Position numbers and translations under genes: made by a program
Shown here: piece by piece, positions 34,336 through 45,436 of the stretch
Numbering within the stretch: position 1 is the stretch's first letter
Layout: each line of letters starts with the position of its first letter
Assembly: GCA_029204225.1 (NCBI GenBank)
Contig: CM055092.1
Coordinates: 70,030,252 to 70,094,251, forward strand
Direction: 5' to 3'
DNA length: 64,000 nucleotides
Origin: Diphasiastrum complanatum
Taxonomy: Eukaryota > Streptophyta > Lycopodiopsida > Lycopodiales > Lycopodiaceae
The notes under the pieces: generated by a model
The model's input: only the letters and a program-made list of their open reading frames with translations
The model's database searches: none
What the model was told of the DNA's origin: nothing

Positions 34336-35922
34336 GAGCCTAACTAGCTCGAGCTACATCATAAATGACTTTTGGCCAAATCATGGCTTTACATGTATTT
34401 TGACTATTTTGTCTCCTAAGCCAAAATTGGCCCTATCAACTATTCACACATAGATGCTTGATGGAAAAACTTAATCAAACCCCTACAATCAGCACAGATA
34501 GCTTTTTTATTTTTCACATTCATTGCTAGGTTACTCTTCTATGCCTTCTCGATAAGCTATCATATTTGCAAATTGGTTGATGGAGGCTTGTGAAGTCTGT
34601 TGCCAGAGCGCACTCCCACAAGATGAAAATTTGTTGTTCTCAGCCTATACTCCATCTTTGGACCTGATTGAAGGCTTCACGGAAGTCTAATGGACTATTA
34701 AAGATTGTTGGTAAAGCCTCTTTTGATGTGTGCATGGTGATCTGGTGATTTTGCATGATATCTCCTTGAAACATTGAATGTGCCCTCCTACAGAATTTTT
34801 GGTCGTTCTGTTCTCACATGTGTGAAGCTAAGGTGGTAGGGTGACATGGCAATCATCTCAAAAACTGCCATGGAAAATTTGAGATTTGAATTTTTCTTGC
34901 AGTTGTCTATGAAATGAATTTAGATTAGTGAATTGACCATATTGAGATTTTTGTTCAATCAGATTCAGTCATAGTGTTTTCACTAAAGCTAAATTATTTC
35001 CCGGTTATAGATAATTTAAAATTGACTGAAGAAACCGCAAATACAGTTGTACTCTAGTACATGCAATTTGTCAGCAGTTTAATATTGTAACGTCATTTTA
35101 ACTTTTGTAGTGGGGTACTCTCAAATAGAAAGTTAAACGGAATTTTTTCTTTTATGTTGAATTTCAAATTGGGTCAAAATTTGAAATCAGTTAGTTGCCT
35201 GATACATTTCTAATTGATTCTGATCATTAGAAGTGGATCAAGTGAAAGCTTGTACAAGATACTCGTCAAATTTGAATTTAAAACCGTCGAATAATATGAA
35301 GATTTTGAATGTTTGGAACTCATCTAAATAGGTTGAGTAGGCAGCTCGAATCAAACTCTCGCTCTGCTGATCGAGGAAGTAAGTCAGATCAAAGCCAAGG
35401 TTCGTAAGAATATCCTTGGCCAGGATAAGTTGCTCAGCATAATTTTTGATAGAAATCATGAAAATGTCCCCTGAATAGGGCTTAGGGGCCTAACGATGGT
35501 GGAGAGAGAGAGCGATGAGTCGCGAGAGGCCATGATAGCATTGATTTTAGATTGCTCGGGAAGTTTTAAAAATTCTGAAAAATTTCAGCATGAACTTGGT
35601 AGCAGGAACTTAGAATGAATTCATGGAGAGGATGGAGGAGGCCTATATATAGACTTTTTTGGTCAAGAATTCGCAACTTCGCCCAAAAATTGTCCTCAGT
35701 GTCCACGATTCCTAGTGAGGTTCACGAATTTTGAGGCACTGTTTTGAGGGTCGGCAAATTCCTATAAGTGTTTTTTTGTACAAAAATGAGAGAAATGACT
35801 GACAGTACAAAAATGAATCTGATCAAAATTCGCGCATATGACAGAAATCATGGAGATAATTCTGATGCTGAACAATTTGCTACGAATTATGTCACGGAGG
35901 ATCTGATGCATAAAACTGATAT
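34336..35922 (-). other. Mostly unassigned DNA with a small gag-like frame
   Basis: On the minus strand, a TATA-like CTATATATAG (about 35641-35650) precedes an ATG at 35533, and a frame with one early stop continues at 35459-35238 (YAEQLILAKDILTNLGFDL, STYLDEFQTFK). This faintly resembles the middle of a copia Gag. Weak pieces near 34460-34640 (SINQFANMIAYREG, CADCRG) may be more gag. Nothing else was recognised. Confidence 0.35.
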
Positions 35923-36363
35923 TGTTATGGCCATATTCGGTTAAGGACCTAGAATAGTCCTAATATGGTAGACCGACCCTCCAGTGTTTGAGATTATTGG
36001 TCACGCCGAGATTTAATTCCATGTTGAGGCCTGTTTGTGACTAATTACCTTGAGAGAACCCAAACACTCTAATTGAGACATATGGAGTATTGCATGTTGT
36101 GTGACTGCATGAAGAGATGTGATCTATTTATAGTTGACTTGCATGGAGATTGCATGGTTACATGCACATGACTATACTCTCTATATAATGAGGTGGGGAT
36201 TTTCCCGTCGACATATTGGGTTTAGGTTACCAGTTTCTCTCTTCTCCTCTTGGGGGCTAGATCCAGGTTTGATCTAGGATTGGTTGGGTGGTTTGGCTCC
36301 ATAGTCTCTCCTATTGTGTTCTCCTATCCTCATCTTAAGGTTATCCCTTTTGGGTCTTTTACA
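35923..36363 (+). repeat. Probable LTR (TGTTATGG..TTTTACA)
   Basis: A 441-base block with TG..CA ends is followed one base later by a perfect primer site at 36365-36376 (TGGTATCAGAGC). No second copy of this LTR was found in the window. Confidence 0.6.
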
Positions 36364-36364
36364 T

Positions 36365-36376
36365 TGGTATCAGAGC
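36365..36376 (+). promoter_or_regulatory. Primer-binding site after the 35923 LTR
   Basis: Exact TGGTATCAGAGC on the plus strand. Confidence 0.8.
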
Positions 36377-38865
36377 AGAGCCTGACTAATATGCGGTCTT
36401 GGATAGGAATGGAGGCAAGCTCTACACCAGACTTGGAAGGTGGAAGCGCTTGGATTTGCATCCCGGATTGAAGTGCTGAATTCTCAAGAGAAGTATGGTT
36501 ATGGATTCATTAATTCCAGTTTTGAAGCAAGTTTTTCGGAATTGTTGATACTGAGCTCTTCTATGGGTATGATTCCGTTAAATATGCTAAGAATTAGTAA
36601 GAATTCGTTAGTATTTCCAGATTTCTTGATGAAGCTTTCAAGTGAGGTAGAAGGATCTGTTATGATAGATCCGGTTGCTTGTTTCTTGGCTAAGAATTTG
36701 GAAGCATGCATATCTCTTAATGTTCTGAATCTTGTTCTTAGTTTGGTTCATAGGTAGATTGAAGCAAATCAATTTATCCAGTTTGGTATGGACTGCTAAT
36801 AACTAAAAACATGATTCCAGTGAATGCATGTGAGGATTAGTGTTTTCCATAATCCTCTTGTTAACCTGCATGTGTAAGAATGTTGAGGGAATTTGCAATT
36901 GTTGTCCTAATTATTTGTTGAGCAGAGTATTTGTCTACATGGTAGAGATAAACCAATTCCCTGCAAGACAGTGTGGTACTGGTCTAGGTTCATGCTTGGG
37001 AACATGGAGAAGAGTCAGTAACCTGTTGAATGAACCTGTATATGAAACGGATCCCTCTGCCTTCTATTTTTTCCGTGACACAATGGTACAGTAGTAGATG
37101 ATTTCTGACTTGTCAGAGATCCAGAAAACTCTGCTACTGATGCTGATTCCTTGCACTGTTCTATTGCTGAGGGCCGATGGAAGACAAAGGTTGGTTTAGT
37201 TAGAAGTAGCATAGCAGTCGGCTAGCGAGGTCTGAATCACAGTTTTTTTTGATTCAGAGAGGGGCGCAGATCCTAGTTGGTGACGGCTGAACTCGCTAAG
37301 CCTGCAATCTTCCGTTAAACATCCTGTTTTCTGCTCTTTAAAGAGCAAATAGAACGTGTGATACAGCTATGAAAAAGGCTGATACCGTTGGTGAATCGTG
37401 GAGTAGGAGCCAATTTAGTATTGGCTGTTGGAAAACGCCATCTGACCTGGAATTAGCATGGAATGGCTTGAAGCTTACTGTGGCTAATCAGGCTGGTGAT
37501 GCGTGCTTGTTTTCCGGGTTGATGAAGTGCAGAACTGGATCGAGGTGGAGCTCTATCCCGCAGTCCTGCCTGTGAGAAAACTTGTTGTTTCTCTCGCGAT
37601 GGAAGATCAGGTGGACTGGGAGGTTCGATGGATGGCGCACAATCCAGATCTCTCTCTCTCGCGCGATTTGTTGACGGCCGAGCTGTCTGGGAAGGGATGA
37701 GGGAGCCGGCCCTAATTTCCAGTCGTCTTTTGTTTGAAGATAGGGTTTGTTTTTGGGGTAAGACCATGGGTTTTTTATGATTAAGTAAAAAACATTATGG
37801 ATTGTACTTCTAGCATACATTGTGCAAGGTGTTTAAGCTAATTTCAATGCATGATGAATGGCCGGCAGTTTTGTAATTGGCTGATTGTTTGCATCAGTGC
37901 TATTACATGCCAGTCAATCAAGGCTTATAAAGGATTTTGAAACATTGGGTAGCTTTGAATTGGTTCGAAATCGATTTTTAAGATCAATTTCGATTTTTTG
38001 GTGTCGTATGGTTAAAGTTCAACCTTGGAGTTAAATATTGTTCTCGTATAGCGAGTTGAAGGAATTTGGATTTCCTTTCTCTAGGGACAGTATGCATGTT
38101 TTTGGACTTTATTACTTTGACTTTTTGCTAAGCCAGAAAATTGGACCTTTTGTATTGTTTGATCTTTGGTCAAGCTATATAGTCGGTTTTGGAAATGAAG
38201 TTTTTTAAGCCGATCTTGACGGAAAGGGATGCGTGGTACAGTTCTCGAGCATATACCCAGTTTAGGAATTTGATTCTTTGGTACGATGCTATTTAAACCA
38301 TTTAACTCTGGAGTATTGGTACTTCCAGTAAATGGAGTTAAATTGTGTTTTTTTCATTTTTTCTCCTTTTCAAATCGGTGGAACACCGATCAGTGGGTTA
38401 TTGTGGTTTTGATGATTTAGGTCATTAAAATTGAACAAACAAAAAGTTTTTGGAATACTTGTTAAACAATTAATGGTGAAAAATTTATAATATCTGGAGG
38501 TAATTCTTTATTCAACAATATTATTTTGGGTTGAATACAGTGTAGGTACCCGAATTCAAATCTTATTTCCCATTAATTACAAATAATTTTAACGAAGTAA
38601 TTCTTAAGCCAATAAGTGAAAAGGGCGAACGGTCCAATTTAATTGGAAAAATTGTAATAATAGGAATTATAAAACTGATTTCATTTCCGGTAAAATCTTA
38701 TGGTGAATTTTTTTAATTCAAAAGATCAGACTAGTAGTGTTTTTTCATACTAGTAGATGATTTTTGGTATATCAGTTATTCAACCCAGGTATAGGATAGA
38801 AATGAAATTGTTTCAGATTTTTTCCTAGAGTAATTAATTTTAAACATTTACTAATGTCGTAGGGC
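36377..38865 (+). other. Region after a primer site without recognisable coding domains
   Basis: Short frames only (for example 36440-36757 and 37503-37700). None carries a knuckle, protease, integrase or RT landmark. It could be the leader of a truncated element or a non-autonomous (LARD-like) interior. Copia A3 LTR sequence begins at 38866. Confidence 0.5.
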
Positions 38866-39041
38866 TCGGATTTCAATATTGAGCAATGCTTTTGATTGGT
38901 AATGTTTGCTGTTTGTCAAATTGCCAATCTAGATCAAAAATTTTTTGTCTAATTTTTTGATAGATTGTTAAGCAAGCATCCAATCACTCTTGTGGATCTT
39001 TTGTGGATCCATTTATGGTCCTAAAATATAGTACTTTCACA

Positions 39042-39053
39042 TGGTATCAGAGC
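39042..39053 (+). promoter_or_regulatory. Primer-binding site of copia A3
   Basis: TGGTATCAGAGC directly after the LTR end CACA. Confidence 0.9.
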
Positions 39054-40026
39054 CAAGTACAAGAGCATTAACCATTGATCAAAAGCAAATCTTTTTTTTA
39101 GCAAGTTTTGGTGCTAAAAACTAGTATTGAGAGAGCAAGCTAGAATCTTAATTTTGGTGAGGGGATTTGATCCCAAATTGGTAGGGATCCAAATCTGTAC
39201 TTTTCACACGTGTGGGAACCTTTGAACCTGCATTTAATGCATGGTATTCATTTGATCCAAGGAAAATCAATTTGTGAGCTTTTGATGTAATTTTTGGTGG
39301 AAATCTTAGGATAAGCTACCAAGATTGAGTGCCATTGATTAGATTTGACATAGGGTCATGAGATCTAATTAATCTAGGCTGAAATCAGGTCCTCTAAACT
39401 TGGTTTACAAGTCTTGAAAGTACATCAAAAAGTGTGAGGGAGATTTAGTCTCCAAAATTGATAGGATTTGATAAGTCTTTGATAGAATCTCATCTAATCT
39501 TCATTTCATCCTTGTGAGGGAGTGTAAGAATTATGATTAGAAGTCCAAAGAGAGGGCTAGAATTCAAATTGGAGGTAATAAAGACAAAGTGAAACCTTTG
39601 TGAGTTTTCAGGTCCAAATTAAAACCAATGTTCTTGAGCATTGTTTTGTAGGATCCTTCCAAAAAGTACTTTTGAATCAAGATCAAGGGGATCTTGCTAC
39701 TTGAATCTTTGTGCATTTCAAGTAAGTTTCTAGTGGAAAAATTTTGGAAAAGAACTTAGGGAGGGTTAAGAAGTTCAATCTACTTTGTGTTCATTGATTT
39801 TCTGAAAAGTAGTCAATAGAGTAAAAAATTGGCAAGATTTGATTGTAAGTAGATTTCACATCATCTTATCTTCATTCCAACTTTGTGAGGGAGTGTTAGA
39901 ACTGAGATTAGAAGTCCATTTGTTGGATTAGAAATCTAATTTGAGTGAAACACTACACGTGTGAGACCTTTGTGAGTTTCAAAGTCAATCAAACCTATCT
40001 CTTGCTTGTAGAATTTCACTAGTAAG

Positions 40027-41440
40027 ATGAGATCTGTTGCATACCTTCTAGAAGCTAGTGAGAGATTAAATTCTACTAATTATCCAATTTGGAAGGTTAG
40101 GATGGAGTCACTCATGGTTCTCCAAGACCTTTATGAGTTCTTGATTGAGGATGAAAATGAACCTCTGGGTGCACAGGAGCCAGCTAAATACAAGAGGAGA
40201 TCTAGGCTTGCACTTCCCTGTGTGAAGATGAATGTAAGCAATGATTTATTGAGAGAAGTATCAGCTTGTACTAGTGCTAAAGAGGCTTGGGAATCTTTAA
40301 AGTCAATCTATGAATCTAATAACACTTCAAGAGTTCTTATGCTTAGAAATCAGATTTTGCAAAGCATGAGAAGAAGTGAGGAGAGTGCACATGATTATGT
40401 GCTTCGAATCAAGTCTCTAAATAGGGAGTTGGCTTCCATTGGAGAAAAGATTCAAGATGGAGAGCTTGTACAAATTGTCCTCAATGGTTTAGGAAGTAGC
40501 TTCACAAATTTGGTCCAAAGCTTTGCAATCCAAGACACTTTGCCCACTATAGAAAAGCTTCATAGTGTATTAGTGGCTGAAGAGTATAGGAGCAGCACAC
40601 CAATGCAAAAATAAACTCAATGTCTTTGTAGGATGGTGATGAGAAAGCAATTTCTCATTCAAAGACAAGAAGAAGACCAATGACAAGAAGAAGCACTTCA
40701 AGGAGGCCAAAGAAGAGGATGATGCATCAAGCTCAAAGGACAAGTCAAAGCAAAAATGCTTCTTTTGTGAAAAGAAGGGCATTATGCATCCGAATGCTAC
40801 AAGAGGCTAAGAGAAAAAGAGGAGGAGGACAAACAAGGAAACCTTGCACATGAGGAGGAGGAGGATGAACTAGATGTATTCTTGATGACATCTACATCCT
40901 CACCAACAAGCAATGGCAATTCAAGAGATACATGGTGGATTGATAGTGGGGCTAGCTCCCACATGTCTTGTGAAAAGGGCTTTTTCTCAACCTTACACTT
41001 ATTCAATGATGCTAAAAAGTTTGTTTTTACTGCAAGTGATGAAGAGTGTAGGATAGATGGTGTTGGTACCATCTCTTTGTATCTAGAATTCTCAATAAGT
41101 ATGGATCTAGTAAATGTCCTTTATGTATCATCAATCACCAAGAATATGCTTAGTGTTGGTCTACTCTTAGAAAGTGGTTTGGATGTCCAATTTAAGCATG
41201 GTGTTTGTTTCATTTTGAAAAATGATATTTGCATTGCAAAGGGATTTAAACATGGAAGATTGTTTAAGTTGGAAGCTAGTGCTACTTTTGAGAGTGTGAG
41301 CTTGGCAAAGGAGGAGATCACTCAAGTGGAGATCTTGGCAAAGTGTGATCTTGCTTGCATTGAGGAGGAGCATCAAAAGGAGGAAGACATTAGAGAAACT
41401 GAGAGCCCGAAGAGGGCCTTTGAGAAAAATGCTTTTTTTT
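40027..41440 (+). pseudogene. Copia A3 gag and protease
   Basis: From ATG 40027: LNSTNYPIWKVRMESLM, VKMNVSNDLLREVSACTSAK, EAWESLKSIYESNNTSRVLM and LQSMRRSEESAHDYVLRIKS (UBN2 gag), to a stop at 40614. Shifted frames carry the Lys-rich region and a damaged knuckle (CFFCEKKG, 40760). The frame 40882-41481 then has TWWIDSGASSHMSC (protease) and SSITKNMLSVGLLLESGLDV. About three frame changes. Very close to A1. Confidence 0.85.
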
Positions 41441-41860
41441 TTTCTTATTTTCGTTGCCATGTGGACCAATTGGAACCTTGAAATCGGGGTTCTACGTAAC
41501 GTAGAATTTTTCAAATATAAATAAAATAAAAAATTTTAAAATATATTGTTGTTTCGTCGGGCAACATGTGGAAATGCTATTGGTTGATGAGGCCTTCCCT
41601 TCCAACCTCACTGTCCGAAGAGACCCAAAAATATTGAAAATGAATATGACAGATGGTTAAGATGAGAAAATCGATGTACCATTAATGTATATGCATTGTC
41701 AAATCGTGCTTAACAGGGTTAACCAAAGTTAATTTGTGGCGCCAAATAGATCAGTGTTTCAAATTTTCGCCAACACATTTTCTCATATTCATGGCTTTTT
41801 GTCTACGCAAATTTTCAGATTCATAGTTCATTGTTTCAAATTTTTGCATGCAAATTACGA

Positions 41861-43158
41861 ATGGCGCTATCAAGAAAGCCGTGTTTATCAATCGACTATG
41901 TGCTTCTATTCAACGAGACAGATGATACTGGATTATGGGTGCCAAGAAAATATTCAAAAAACTCTTGGATTTTGACGCATCCATCATCAAGAGGAGCATT
42001 TCGAAAAAGAAAAAGGTCAAAACTATTATTTCGATCTTATTGGAAGGCCAAAATTTTGGATTTCAGAACATCATCAAGAGGAAAATCTATTTTTGAAATT
42101 CTAGTCCAACATGTATATATGCATTCAGAGATAAATGTGCAAGGATTCAACCGACAGGATCACAAAAAAGACAACTGTGAGTATTGATATTTTTGATACT
42201 TTGATTTTTGTCATTCATAAAGATCTAATAGTAAACTTGCCAATCTGATCATTTTTCTCTTGTAGATTTATATCCATCCAACATAAATGAATGGGAGCCG
42301 AGTGGATCTTTAGCAGGTGTGTTAGATATTATTCACACTGATATTGGACAGCTGCAATATCGAGGTAGAACTACAAAAGATCTAGTTAATAGTGAGATCT
42401 TTTTTTATGAATCAATGTACATTCCTAATACAAAAAGAAATTTTGGACAAATAGTACCAATTCCATTACCTAGTGATGAATGGATTGCACCAGATGCTAC
42501 AGTTTCAGAATCATTTCATTGCAAGATATATAATGATGGAAAAATTCATTAAAAATGAGCATGAGATAAAAAACAGTCAGATTGAACTGGTTTATTTCCT
42601 TGAATATATTTGTGGATTTCTTTTCAAGTGTCAATGTACACAAAATCCCAACGATGTTTGTATGCAAGAATTTATCAGATAGTTTATTATCTGAACTTAT
42701 GGATGAAGGTTGGGACGGAAGATCAAATGGAGAAATAGAATGCAGAATCAAAATGTCTTCCATGTGCTTCCGTTATCAAATTGAAAAACAAATGTTGAGC
42801 TTATGCTTCCATTATCAAAGATGAAAAAAAAATAAAGGTAAATGGGCGCCACTCGATCAAGACTTGGAAGCCAGTGGACATTCAAAACGAAAAATATTGA
42901 AATTATATACAATGATGTCGTTTTGACGTGTGTTGAGGTGGAAGAAGATTGGAGTTTAAACCACATCAGGCGGGAACTAATGCTCCTACAAGATGATGTA
43001 CTCTTTTATGAATAGTTTTAATCAAAACTTTCTAATACAATCTCTGTACTAATTGTAACTAACTTTGTATTAGTTTTATGCAAGTACATAAAAGACATGA
43101 GCTCGAGATTAAATGCAGAGATATTGGCGAAACAATCCAACTTATGAAAGAATATTGA
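41861..43158 (+). CDS. Protein C (copy 2), most complete copy
   Basis: Exon 1 is 41861-42176 (MALSRKPCLSIDYVLLFN, LWVPRKYSKN, basic RKRKRSK). An 89-base GT..AG intron leads to exon 2 at 42266 (YPSNINEWEPSGSLAGVLD, YIPNTKRNFGQIVPIPLPSD). After a stop at 42550 and a frame change, the conserved second half follows: MFVCKNLSDSLLSELMDEGW, SSMCFRYQIEKQMLSLCFHY, VEVEEDWSLNHIRRELMLLQ and a last exon, HELEIKCRDIGETIQLMKEY. The second half matches copy 1 (21648-22199). No family was recognised; it is likely an accessory protein of the element. Stops near 42550 and 42825 suggest it is now broken, unless further introns exist. Confidence 0.55.
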
Positions 43159-43321
43159 GGTTCACTATCAGCAAATACATGCCAATCATCATGTCTTTTT
43201 ATCAATATAAAAAATTGCATTCCAGTATTACACTATGGACACAACCTAATTGTAAGAATCTATATTGATATCAATAAAAAAAAACTCATAAACGGGTTGT
43301 TTACATGTAAAATGATTGTAT

Positions 43322-43752
43322 CTTTTTATTTTATGTATCTCTATTTACAAATAGATCTCTATTCAGTCAATTTTTCTATATTTTTTTTATCAGTATTAGG
43401 AACTGATAAGGGAACAGGTTCTTCTATAATCTCGTCTTCCTTTGTTTCGGGAAGGGCCTCAATGTCTTTTAAAACAAGAGGACTCTCTGTTATAATATTT
43501 TCTTCCTCTGTATTAGGAAGGACTTTTATTCCTTTTTCATCATATGAAATAAGATCTACATCCTGAACAACCTAAAAGGCGATTAAGGCAAGAGCAGCTT
43601 CCTTTTGAAGGCCCTCGATCTTAGGTGCAATGCTTACACCGTTCTGGGCATAGGTGTGGATCAACTCTTGTCGAAATCTATATAAATCATCAGGAGTATA
43701 CGGCTCAAGAGTGAACTTTCTCCTTCTGATAAATCTTTGATACTTTGCCTAC
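43322..43752 (-). pseudogene. Remnant in the histone slot of copy 2 (possible histone fold)
   Basis: On the minus strand from 43752: AKYQRFIRRRKFTLEPYTP, RFRQELIHTYAQNGVSIAPK, then a GLQKEAALALI helix, one stop, DVDLISYDEKGIKVLPN and an acidic tail. It sits where copy 1 has its H3-like gene, in the same relative orientation. The KYQ, GLQKEA and K-x-[IV]-x-[VI]-[LM]-P spacing faintly resembles an H3 (or H2A/H2B) fold, but identity is very low. The N-terminal tail is absent. It could equally be an unrelated acidic protein. Confidence 0.3.
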
Positions 43753-44638
43753 TTATAATATAGATAATAATCCATTTTTGACAAAATCGGATATATTGGA
43801 TCTTTTTGACTTCACTGAAACTGAGACTCTTTGCATTTTGAACAAAGAGCTTGATGAATTTTCAGATATAATTGATTTTGATGCTGATGATCTTCTCCCT
43901 GGTGTTGACGATGTACATAATGATAAGTTTTATTCAGGGAAAGATTGCTTGAAAATGGTTGTGGAGGAAATGCGCAACAAAGAAGATGATCTACCTTCTG
44001 AGGAGGAGTTTCTCAGAATCCAAAGTCAACTTGATTTTCCACAACCAACTATCTATTCACCAACAATATTGACATCGAAAGGTGGACATAATATTGATAG
44101 AGAGACGGTAATCAGGGAAGACAAAGCCGAATGCGTAAGTTTTTGTATCTTATCATGTACTAGTAATTATATACTGGAGCTTTGTTTTTTATCATTTCAG
44201 GAAATAATTTTCCTTGATGATTTCGCAATTCGTCGAGGAGGGCAGAGATCTTCTGCTGGAGAATTTTCAAGAAATCATGCACTAGGGCACTATTTGAAGT
44301 TCTTCAAGAATAATGAGATAAGTGTTGCCCATTCAAAGTTTCATCAACATGGTGAGACTATGATTATGGCCATCAAGGCACTGTCTCATTTTCTTGGAGG
44401 ACATAATTTCAATAAAGTGCATAAAATAATCTTTGTAAAGAAAATCATTGCGGTTAAAATTTTAGGATATGGACCAGTGAATTCCATGCTCAGATCATCT
44501 CATTTTGCATTGTATGCTGCTTACGTTGATCTGAGTAAGCATGAAAATTATGAGCTATTGGATCCATACGAAAGAAAAAAATTATTGCATAGTTCTAAGT
44601 TGCAACTTTCATTGGAAAAAATATCAGAAGAAGAGTAG
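43733..44638 (+). CDS. Protein B (copy 2), open in two exons
   Basis: The frame is open from 43733; the first in-frame ATG is at 43955, so the true start is unknown and may lie in a missing exon. Exon 1 ends at 44134, a 66-base GT..AG intron (44135-44200) follows, and exon 2 runs to 44638. The N-terminal third is strongly acidic (DIIDFDADDLLPGVDD). Conserved blocks shared with copy 1 are DLPSEEEF, GGHNIDRETVI, RRGGQRSSAGEFSRNHALG, HYLKFFKNNE, MAIKALSHFLGGHNFNK, AVKILGYGP and LLDPYERKKLLHSS. No family was recognised. It ends 100 bases from the convergent end of A. A third relic is at 54650-54756. Confidence 0.65.
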   Translation: MFDTLPTYNIDNNPFLTKSDILDLFDFTETETLCILNKELDEFSDIIDFDADDLLPGVDDVHNDKFYSGKDCLKMVVEEMRNKEDDLPSEEEFLRIQSQLDFPQPTIYSPTILTSKGGHNIDRETVIREDKAECVSFCILSCTSNYILELCFLSFQEIIFLDDFAIRRGGQRSSAGEFSRNHALGHYLKFFKNNEISVAHSKFHQHGETMIMAIKALSHFLGGHNFNKVHKIIFVKKIIAVKILGYGPVNSMLRSSHFALYAAYVDLSKHENYELLDPYERKKLLHSSKLQLSLEKISEEE

Positions 44639-45436
44639 ATACTGCTGAATTGTACTTTGTAAACATTTTTATTTAATATACAAAATTTTATTTTGTGTCT
44701 ATATATAGCCTACTGGCTTGTATAAATTTGCATGCTTTTTAAAAAAATTTATAATCCGTCGATTTTGTATTATGACGAATTTGGATTCTTCTGTAAAACC
44801 ATTGGAAAAGTTGCAGTATAAAGCTATTTTTTGTGCTAGTTCCGCCATGTTGTGTACTTTTATGAAATGACGCTCTTGCTTGCCAATGAGATTTTTCCAT
44901 TCCTTGTGATGACCATATGATAAGACTTTCACTATTTCTTGCAAAGAATGTCGAATGATGTCATAATTTGTGCTGCATGTCATAAAAATATAATCCAAAT
45001 CAGTATCAAAAGTATCGAATTTAATTGCACATATTTGTCTATCATAGTGTAAAATCAAAATCTTACCATATAATGTGTTATATGACTAACACCCCATGCA
45101 CTTTGAACTGCATTCACAAATTCACTGGTTGTTTTCTGTATCATTTGTACATCAGTATTTGAAAAAGGTATCTTTTCTCAAGTATTTCACCATGTTGTCT
45201 AACTTTTTCCAAACTTCTACTTTGTGTATACGAGTAGAACCTTTTTCTTCGAAATCTTGAGTTGCTGCAATAATTTCTTTCCAAACTGTGTATTGAACCT
45301 TGGGTTGTTTGCCAGAATAATTGTTGGCTGATTCTATCGAATCCCGAAGATACTCAAGAGAACCTCTCACCTTAGACCGAGGAGGTCTCTGAGAAGACGA
45401 GACTAATGAAGACTGAGAGCCGAGTATGAGAGCCAA

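Larger units (their letters stand above)
38866..41440 (+). mobile_element. Copia A3, 5' part
   Basis: The last 176 bases of an A-type LTR (38866-39041, ending ACTTTCACA) are followed by a primer site, a leader of about 1 kb and gag-protease. It is interrupted at about 41440 by the multigene element copy 2, and A-type sequence resumes at 49565. The integrase core between these points is missing, so the junction involves a deletion as well as an insertion. Confidence 0.75.

Noticed and set aside
37453-37820. Overlapping open frames on both strands near 37.5 kb
   Set aside because: No domain, no relative elsewhere in the window, and composition typical of chance frames in a locally GC-rich patch.
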